From Corynebacterium sp. (GTDB lineage: Bacteria > Actinomycetota > Actinomycetes > Mycobacteriales > Mycobacteriaceae), in contig NZ_JASLIP010000079.1 in the NCBI RefSeq assembly GCF_030152825.1, positions 1 through 41,893 on the forward strand: 41,893 nt of DNA, read 5' to 3'. The notes beneath the pieces are model-generated. The model was not told where the DNA came from. It made no database searches and saw only the letters and a list, made by a program, of their open reading frames with translations. Position 1 is the first letter of the stretch. The number at the start of each line of letters is the position of its first letter. Made by a program: the position numbers and the translations under genes. Positions 38,789 to 41,893 of the stretch are shown here, in pieces.

Positions 38789-40066
38789 ATGCGCATTCTT
38801 GTACTTGGCAGCGGTGCCCGCGAGCACGCATTGGCTTATTCCCTGTCCCGCGGTGAGTCCGTCTCTGAGGTCCACGTCAGTCCCGGCAACCCGGGCATGA
38901 AGGCCATCGCCACGCTCCACCCGGATGACTCGAATCCGGTGGGTCTGGCCCAGGAACTCGGGGTGGATCTGGTCGTGATCGGCCCGGAGATCCCGCTGGT
39001 CGCGGGCGTGGGCGACGATCTGCGCGAGGCTGGCTTCGCGGTCTTCGGCCCGTCCAAGGCCGCGGCCCAGATCGAGGGTTCCAAGGCTTTCGCGAAGGAT
39101 GTCATGGCGCGCGCCGGGGTCCGCACCGCCTCGGCGGAGTCTCTGCAGCCGGGTACGTCGGATGCCGAAATTGAGGCCACTCTGGACCGCTTCGGCCCCC
39201 GCTTCGTCGTGAAGGACGACGGTCTGGCCGCCGGTAAGGGCGTTGTGGTCACCGACGACCCTGCTGCCGCCCGCGCCCACATCGACGACGTCCACGCCGC
39301 CGGCAACCCGGTGCTGCTGGAGAGCTTCCTGGACGGTCCAGAGGTCTCCCTGTTCTGCCTGGTGGACGGCGAGACTGTTGTCCCGCTGATCCCGGCGCAG
39401 GACTTCAAGCGCGTCGGCGAGGGCGATACCGGCCCGAACACCGGCGGCATGGGTGCTTACACCCCGCTGCCGTGGCTGCCGGAGGGCGGCGTGCAGCGCA
39501 TCGTCGACGAGGTCTGCATCCCGGTGGCCAAGCAGATGGCCGAGGACGGGGTGCCGTACTCCGGTTTGCTTTACGCGGGTCTGGCCTGGACCTCCAATGG
39601 CCCTGAGGTCATCGAGTTCAACTGCCGTTTCGGTGATCCGGAAACTCAGCCGGTGCTGCAGCTGCTCGAAACCCCGCTGGCGGGTGTGCTGAACGCTGTC
39701 GCTACCGGCACGCTCGCGGAGCTGCCACCGCTCCAGTGGAAGGACGGCTACGCGCTGACCGTCGTGCTCGCTGCGGAGGGCTACCCGGAGTCCGCGAAGA
39801 AGGGCGCGGTCATCACGGGCGCCGAGGCGGGCAGCGAGGCACGCGGTGTCCGCGCCGCTGGTGTGGCAGAGAAGGACGGTGCGCTCGTCGCTTCTGGCGG
39901 CCGCGTGCTCAACGTGGTCGGCGAGGGCGCGACCCTCGAGGAGGCTCGCGAGAAGGCCTACGCCACCCTTGCCACCATCGACCTGCCGGGCGGGCACTTC
40001 CGCAAGGACATCGCCCTGGCCGCCGTCGAAGGCACGATCACCGTCCCGGGCGAGGGGCAGGCCTAA
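38789..40066 (+). CDS. purD: Phosphoribosylamine-glycine ligase PurD
   Basis: A 425-residue ATP-grasp enzyme joining glycine to phosphoribosylamine, the second step of purine synthesis. MRILVLGSGAREHALA is the conserved N-terminus and fixes the start; the frame is open to 38669 but the added residues do not fit. FVVKDDGLAAGKGVVV, GPNTGGMGAYTPLPWLP and EFNCRFGDPETQPVL are the ATP/metal site motifs. It is followed 24 bases later by nei2 and shortly by purB. Confidence 0.97.
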   Translation: MRILVLGSGAREHALAYSLSRGESVSEVHVSPGNPGMKAIATLHPDDSNPVGLAQELGVDLVVIGPEIPLVAGVGDDLREAGFAVFGPSKAAAQIEGSKAFAKDVMARAGVRTASAESLQPGTSDAEIEATLDRFGPRFVVKDDGLAAGKGVVVTDDPAAARAHIDDVHAAGNPVLLESFLDGPEVSLFCLVDGETVVPLIPAQDFKRVGEGDTGPNTGGMGAYTPLPWLPEGGVQRIVDEVCIPVAKQMAEDGVPYSGLLYAGLAWTSNGPEVIEFNCRFGDPETQPVLQLLETPLAGVLNAVATGTLAELPPLQWKDGYALTVVLAAEGYPESAKKGAVITGAEAGSEARGVRAAGVAEKDGALVASGGRVLNVVGEGATLEEAREKAYATLATIDLPGGHFRKDIALAAVEGTITVPGEGQA

Positions 40067-40090
40067 GCCTTAATGAAAGGCTAAAAACCG

Positions 40091-40999
40091 ATGCCCGAAG
40101 GACACGTGATTCACCGGCTGGCGACCCAGCTCAACCAGCTGTTCGCCGGCCACGCCCTGCGCGTAACCAGCCCGCAGGGGCGCTTCGCCGAGGAGGCCGG
40201 CGCCCTGACCGGCGACATGCTGGACCGGGCGGAGGCTTGGGGCAAGCACCTGTTCTTGAGCTTCGGCAACCCCCGCAACCCGCACCGGCGGGCCGATCAC
40301 ATCATCCACATCCACCTGGGGCTGATCGGCACCATGGCCGTCGAGCCCTTCGCCGGCGGCCAGCCCCGCGGCCAGGTGCGCCTGCACCTGCACCGCATCG
40401 ACGCCGAGGGCGGGGAGGACATGTGCACCTGGGGCAACGCCGTGGAGGTGAACCTGCGCGGCCCCCAGTGGTGCCGACTCATCACCGACAAGGAGATGGA
40501 CGCCGCGGTCGCCAAGCTCGGCGCCGACCCGCTGCGCTCCACCGACCCGGAGGTGGACCCGGAGAACGCTGCGAAGCTGGCGGAACTCGATGAGTTCCTC
40601 TCCCGATCCCGGCGCACCATCGGCTCGATCCTCATGGACCAGGCCCGCTACGCCGGGGTGGGAAACATCTACCGGGCCGAAACCCTCTTCCGCCTGGGCA
40701 TCCACCCGGACATCCGGGCCTGCGACCTGGCGGCGGAGGAACGCGAGAATATTTGGCAGGACCTCGTAGAACTCATGGCCGAGGGTGAGGCCACCGGGCG
40801 GATCGACACCGTGCGCCCCGAGCACACCCCGGAGGCGATGGGCCGGGCTCCCCGCAAGGACGACCACGGTGGCGAGGTCTACGTCTACCGGCGCGCCGGG
40901 CAGCCCTGCTACGTCTGCGGCGAGGAGATCAGCCACCGCGTGGTGGAAGGCCGGAACCTCTTCTGGTGCCCTAGCTGCCAACCCGTGGCATGGCCGTGA
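40091..40999 (+). CDS. Endonuclease VIII / formamidopyrimidine-DNA glycosylase family protein (Nei2-like)
   Basis: A 302-residue bifunctional DNA glycosylase/lyase. It begins MPEGHVIHR: Pro2 is the catalytic amine and Glu3 the acid, as in mycobacterial Nei2. The helix-two-turn-helix is QARYAGVGNIYRAE. The C-terminal zinc finger is CYVCGEEISHRVVEGRN followed by WCPSC. Together with mutY and radA the window carries three repair genes. Translation starts 24 bases after purD; its AAAGG ribosome binding site is inside a small hairpin. Confidence 0.93.
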   Translation: MPEGHVIHRLATQLNQLFAGHALRVTSPQGRFAEEAGALTGDMLDRAEAWGKHLFLSFGNPRNPHRRADHIIHIHLGLIGTMAVEPFAGGQPRGQVRLHLHRIDAEGGEDMCTWGNAVEVNLRGPQWCRLITDKEMDAAVAKLGADPLRSTDPEVDPENAAKLAELDEFLSRSRRTIGSILMDQARYAGVGNIYRAETLFRLGIHPDIRACDLAAEERENIWQDLVELMAEGEATGRIDTVRPEHTPEAMGRAPRKDDHGGEVYVYRRAGQPCYVCGEEISHRVVEGRNLFWCPSCQPVAWP

Positions 41000-41044
41000 A
41001 ACCGCTGGTCACCAGCCCCGCGGCACAGCCCCGTGCCGCTGTGG

Positions 41045-41050
41045 GATAAT
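41045..41050 (+). promoter_or_regulatory. -10 element GATAAT of purB
   Basis: GATAAT, preceded by GTGG, ends 7 bases before the GTG at 41058. The G-rich bases between are too close to the start to act as a normal ribosome binding site. Confidence 0.45.
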
Positions 41051-41057
41051 GAGGGGC

Positions 41058-41893
41058 GTGACTGCTGCAAAGAAGAATATTTCCAACGTCCTCGCCACCC
41101 GCTACGCCTCCCCGGAGATGACCAATCTGTGGTCCCCGGAGGAGAAAATCAAGATGGAGCGCCAGCTCTGGCTCTCCGTGATGAAGGCCCAGAAGGACCT
41201 CGGCATCGAGATCCCGGCTGAGGCCCCGGCCGCCTATGAGAAGGTCCTCGACCAGGTGGACCTGAACTCCATCGCCGAGCGGGAGAAGGTCACCCGCCAC
41301 GACGTGAAGGCTCGCATCGAGGAGTTCAACGACCTCGCCGGCTTCGAGGAGATCCACAAGGGCATGACCTCCCGCGATCTCACGGAGAACGTGGAGCAGC
41401 TGCAGATCTACCGCTCCCTCGTGCTGGCCCGCGACAAGGCCATCGCCGTCCTGAACCGGATCGGCCGCCTGGCTGGCGAGTACCAGGGTCTCGTGATGGC
41501 AGGCCGCTCCCACAACGTTGCAGCGCAGGCCACCACCCTGGGCAAGCGCTTCGCCTCCGCGGCCGATGAGCTGCTGCTGGGCCTGGCGCGCGCCGACGAG
41601 CTGCTGGCCCGCTACCCGCTGCGCGGCATCAAGGGCCCGATGGGCACCAGCCAGGACATGCTCGACCTGCTCGACGGCGACGACGCCGGGCTGGCCGAGC
41701 TCGAGCGGCGGGTCGCCGGACACCTCGGCTTCGACCACGTGCTGACCAGCGTCGGCCAGGTCTATCCCCGCTCGCTCGACTTCGACGTCGTCTCCGCGCT
41801 GGTCCAGCTGGTTGCGGCGCCGTCCAACCTCGCCACGACGATCCGGCTGATGGCCGGCCACGAGCTGGTGACCGAGGGGTTCGCCGAGGGCCA
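41058..41893 (+). CDS. purB: Adenylosuccinate lyase PurB (3' end missing)
   Basis: The first 278 or so residues of the enzyme that acts twice in purine synthesis (SAICAR to AICAR, adenylosuccinate to AMP). The frame has no stop and runs off the window. Visible: RYASPEMTNLWSPEEKIKMER near the N-terminus, KGMTSRDLTENVEQLQ, AGRSHNVAAQATTLGKRF with the conserved His, KGPMGTSQD, and SVGQVYPRSLDFDVVSALVQL. The signature loop (usually SSAMPHKMN) lies just beyond the edge. The GTG start is supported by the leaderless promoter and by the family N-terminus. Confidence 0.95.
   Translation, partial: MTAAKKNISNVLATRYASPEMTNLWSPEEKIKMERQLWLSVMKAQKDLGIEIPAEAPAAYEKVLDQVDLNSIAEREKVTRHDVKARIEEFNDLAGFEEIHKGMTSRDLTENVEQLQIYRSLVLARDKAIAVLNRIGRLAGEYQGLVMAGRSHNVAAQATTLGKRFASAADELLLGLARADELLARYPLRGIKGPMGTSQDMLDLLDGDDAGLAELERRVAGHLGFDHVLTSVGQVYPRSLDFDVVSALVQLVAAPSNLATTIRLMAGHELVTEGFAEG

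Overview
The window reads as a chromosomal segment of a high-GC Corynebacterium. The supporting evidence is gene content and order (clpC, mutY, a beta-carbonic anhydrase, radA, carD, ispD, ispF, cysS, rlmB, a znu-type ABC operon, an ipsA-like LacI regulator, otsB, otsA, thrE, a PhoR/PhoS-like pair, HIT, purD, nei, purB), DtxR-type iron boxes, corynebacterial HmuTUV/HmuO proteins and many leaderless-looking starts. No species is assigned. The first gene (clpC) and the last (purB) are cut by the window edges. No insertion sequence, prophage, CRISPR array or toxin-antitoxin module was seen; most of the window is conserved core with a few accessory additions.

Layout. 1-10 kb: clpC 3' part, a secreted lipase, a branched-chain amino-acid carrier (brnQ), mutY diverging from a carbonic anhydrase, a membrane-anchored protein of unknown function, radA and a lipoprotein. 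10.3-14.8 kb: carD-ispD-ispF (transcription regulation, isoprenoid synthesis), a convergent FAH-family hydrolase, and cysS. 14.9-19.2 kb: a heme module, hmuT-hmuU-hmuV-hmuO on the minus strand, divergent from a lipoprotein with a neocarzinostatin-like domain. Two DtxR-like boxes lie in the shared promoter. I judge this the most interesting locus: an iron-controlled surface protein of a fold not normally linked to heme occupies the place where a heme receptor would be expected, and the module sits between cysS and rlmB, which I recall as close neighbours in related genomes.

19.3-29.9 kb: rlmB, a zinc-type ABC operon (znuA-znuC-znuB with overlapping stops and starts), the LacI-family regulator ipsA, the trehalose operon otsA - META-like lipoprotein - otsB, a short lysine-repeat protein, the Thr/Ser exporter thrE, and a divergent tRNA-Thr(UGU) with a strong terminator. 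29.9-30.27 kb is an unusually AT-rich gene-free stretch ahead of a translationally coupled pair of exported phosphatases (PAP2-type and Tat-dependent PhoD).

33.4-41.9 kb: a GNAT acetyltransferase, an L,D-transpeptidase, a PhoR/PhoS-like two-component system, an alpha/beta hydrolase whose 3' end overlaps phoS, HIT, purD, nei2 and purB. The nearby exported phosphatases and the two-component pair suggest a local phosphate-starvation theme, but that link is inferred. Many large open frames antisense to these genes are GC-driven shadows and were left out.
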